Notes under the pieces: model-generated
Databases searched by the model: none
Told to the model about the DNA's origin: nothing
What the model saw: the letters and a program-made list of their open reading frames with translations, nothing else
Part shown: positions 5,214 through 6,115 of the stretch, in pieces
Layout of the letters: each line of letters begins with the position of its first letter
How positions within the stretch are numbered: position 1 is the first letter of the stretch
Assembly (NCBI GenBank): GCA_003140705.1
Contig: PLKU01000009.1
Coordinates: forward strand, 873-6,987
DNA: 6,115 bases
Direction of reading: 5' to 3'
Source: Acidobacteriaceae bacterium
Lineage (GTDB): Bacteria > Acidobacteriota > Terriglobia > Terriglobales > Acidobacteriaceae
Program-made: the position numbers and the translations under genes

Positions 5214-5226
5214 TGAGACACTACAC
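5214..5226 (-). repeat. right terminal inverted repeat of the IS630 element
   Basis: TGAGACACTACAC is the exact reverse complement of 4065-4077. It begins six bases after the transposase stop codon and is followed by the second TA target copy at 5227-5228. Confidence 0.85.
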
Positions 5227-5656
5227 TAGGTGCTGTAACAATTAATGCCAAATAAATCGCCGCTTGGTGACTGTATAACAAAGCGACGATGGGCGAAATG
5301 GCTCCGATTGCTTCGAGGTATCTGATGGAACCTTTCAAACGAGCCAACACGAGGTCTGTCTCGCGAGTCATTGCCCGTTCAACCCGCGTCACGATCCCGG
5401 CGCTAGTATCCTTGCCCATATCGTCGCGTAATGAGATAAGCCCTCCCTTGGCGACCGAAGCCACGTGGGAATCCCTCCACTTTTCCGCGATGTCTATCGC
5501 CTCTTGAAGCTGCGATTTCTTGAGGTTGTCTCCAATCGCCGGAGCGGCTTGACGACTTGCCATGCGTGCTTTGTGCATATAGAAAACGCGATTCAGAATG
5601 ATAGCCCACGCCAAGATTCCGAAAAGTACGCTGACCGAAAGAAGGACGTGATTCAT
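5227..5656 (-). pseudogene. ExbB/TolQ/MotA-like membrane protein, 5' part, split by IS630
   Basis: The gene starts at ATG 5656, with GGAGGA (5669-5664) seven bases upstream. Residues 3-27 form the first membrane helix (HVLLSVSVLFGILAWAIIL). Residues 28-112 are a charged cytoplasmic loop with LQEAIDIAEKW and VTRVERAMTRETDLVLARLK. A short membrane region follows from LEAIGAISPIVALL. ExbB/TolQ proteins form proton channels that energise outer-membrane transport or envelope upkeep with ExbD/TolR and TonB/TolA; no partner is in the window. The IS630 element interrupts codon 144. The frame now runs into the element (adding SVVSQADHLLLRVV) and stops at 5183, giving 157 residues. Without the element and one TA, it reads on through 4062-3944 to give 182 residues. 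Even restored it is shorter than usual ExbB (about 220-240), and the loop between the last two helices is nearly absent. Family membership is therefore inferred from loop motifs and topology. Confidence 0.7.
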
Positions 5657-5866
5657 TTATTCATCCTCCACATCAATAGTCAATGCCTCTCGGCGTGTGG
5701 TTTGCTTACTAGCCAGCAATTCTCCAAATCAAAGACAAACGACGTAGGAAACGGGTGTGTCAGGATTGTATCAACACACTGCAAGAGCATCTTTAAGGTG
5801 GGTCAACAAGCTCCGCACGGGAGCATCTACTTTGCGCAAAGGCGGGATACGGCGGTAGTTTCCTAA
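5657..5866 (-). pseudogene. unidentified gene remnant with two in-frame TGA codons
   Basis: One minus-strand frame runs LGNYRRIPPLRKVDAPVRSL, LTHLKDALAVC, TGA (5773-5771), YNPDTPVSYVVCL, TGA (5731-5729), FGELLASKQTTRREALTID and VEDE, then TAA (5659-5657). The 70-codon frame has coherent protein-like composition and ends directly against the ATG of the ExbB-like gene with no gap, as in a translationally coupled operon. Both TGA codons could be CGA (Arg) mutated by C to T. No ATG start is seen; the frame overlaps the end of the neighbouring gene at 5863. I do not recognise the protein. It may be the C-terminal part of the gene that preceded the ExbB-like gene in its operon. Confidence 0.45.
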
Positions 5867-6105
5867 TAGAGCGCTCCTATAGATTTTGGGGGTAGATGCC
5901 CACCTTTGATTCTGGCGTGCTCTTCGTACAAACTCTCAATCCAACTGAAGGTTTCATCGGCTGACATTGGCGTTGGTTTCCATTTGAGCAATTGTTCCCC
6001 GCAAATAGCGCACACGACCGAGCATGGGCGTGCGTCGGCGTCATAACCGATGGTGACGGCTGGAAGAGGAAGCATTGAGGCCAGCCTACGCCGGGAAATG
6101 AACAT
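5863..6105 (-). CDS. small hypothetical protein with a cysteine cluster, 80 residues
   Basis: The protein reads MFISRRRLASMLPLPAVTIG, then YDADARPCSVVCAICGEQLL, and ends HLPPKSIGALY before TAG (5865-5863). C28, C32 and C35 (CSVVCAIC) form half of a zinc-finger-like or other metal-binding site; no second pair of cysteines follows, so a single domain would need a partner or dimer. There is no membrane helix. The C-terminal half (MSADETFSWIESLYEEHARI) looks helical. The frame stays open to the window edge, and only ten bases lie upstream of ATG 6105, so the true start could be outside or at ATG 6075. It is the first gene of the minus-strand cluster seen here. I do not recognise its family. Confidence 0.5.
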   Translation of the reverse strand: MFISRRRLASMLPLPAVTIGYDADARPCSVVCAICGEQLLKWKPTPMSADETFSWIESLYEEHARIKGGHLPPKSIGALY

Positions 6106-6115
6106 CTGTAAACAG

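Larger units (their letters stand above)
4065..5226 (+). mobile_element. IS630-family insertion sequence, complete, 1162 bp
   Basis: The element is bounded by perfect 13-bp terminal inverted repeats, GTGTAGTGTCTCA at 4065-4077 and its reverse complement at 5214-5226, and is flanked by TA on both sides. It carries one transposase gene in one frame (4131-5207) that fills nearly the whole element. Size, TA target, terminal repeats and a DDE transposase all agree with IS630. It is inserted inside a minus-strand membrane protein gene and reads in the opposite direction to it. Intact ends and an intact transposase suggest a recent insertion that may still be mobile. Confidence 0.93.

Noticed and set aside
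484..5773. UGA recoding, because three TGA codons (484, 5731 and 5773) interrupt coherent frames
   Set aside because: The transposase and the glycohydrolase remnant appear to end at TGA, each lesion can be explained by CGA to TGA, and the affected genes show other damage. Simple decay is enough.

Overview
The window looks like a decaying accessory region of a Gram-negative, moderately GC-rich soil bacterium. The sHSP, with its LTRWEPLREF start and its APPVDIYEDEHNI and GIDEKDI motifs, and the small MSFGHQSDVHKHLS protein both resemble Acidobacteriota (Terriglobia) proteins I remember. That assignment is recognition, not a computed result. Only three genes appear intact and convincingly expressed: an Hsp20 chaperone, a 61-residue small protein, and an IS630-family transposase.

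Layout, left to right. Positions 1-118 hold a strong hairpin (64-104) beyond the end of a small minus-strand hypothetical gene (119-349). Positions 388-1016 (+) are a decayed gene resembling the DUF6988 type of hypothetical protein, broken by one in-frame TGA and one frameshift. Positions 1081-1871 (+) encode a membrane-anchored coiled-coil protein whose N-terminus was knocked out of frame by a 20-bp tandem duplication just after a good ribosome binding site. Positions 1872-2338 are non-coding, with an orphan minus-strand terminator and then a rich control region for hsp20: a near-consensus promoter and three short palindromes. Positions 2339-2839 (+) are hsp20, followed by a very strong 18-bp hairpin. 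Positions 2840-3373 hold no gene I can support. Positions 3374-3559 (+) encode the small protein, with its own terminator. Positions 3607-3815 (+) are the C-terminal stub of an ADP-ribosylglycohydrolase-like gene.

The right part is a minus-strand cluster reading leftwards: a small Cys-rich hypothetical protein (5863-6105), a gene remnant with two in-frame TGA codons (5657-5866), and an ExbB/TolQ/MotA-like membrane protein (start 5656). The last is split by a 1162-bp IS630-family element (4065-5226). The element has perfect 13-bp terminal inverted repeats and a TA target duplication. Removing it with one TA copy restores a continuous 182-residue reading frame ending at 3944.

I found no convincing novel defence or metabolic system. 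The main interest lies in the dense, varied gene inactivation (stop codons, frameshift, tandem duplication, truncation, IS insertion), the structured hsp20 leader, a hairpin that covers the transposase ribosome binding site and start codon, and the unusually short membrane region of the ExbB-like protein.
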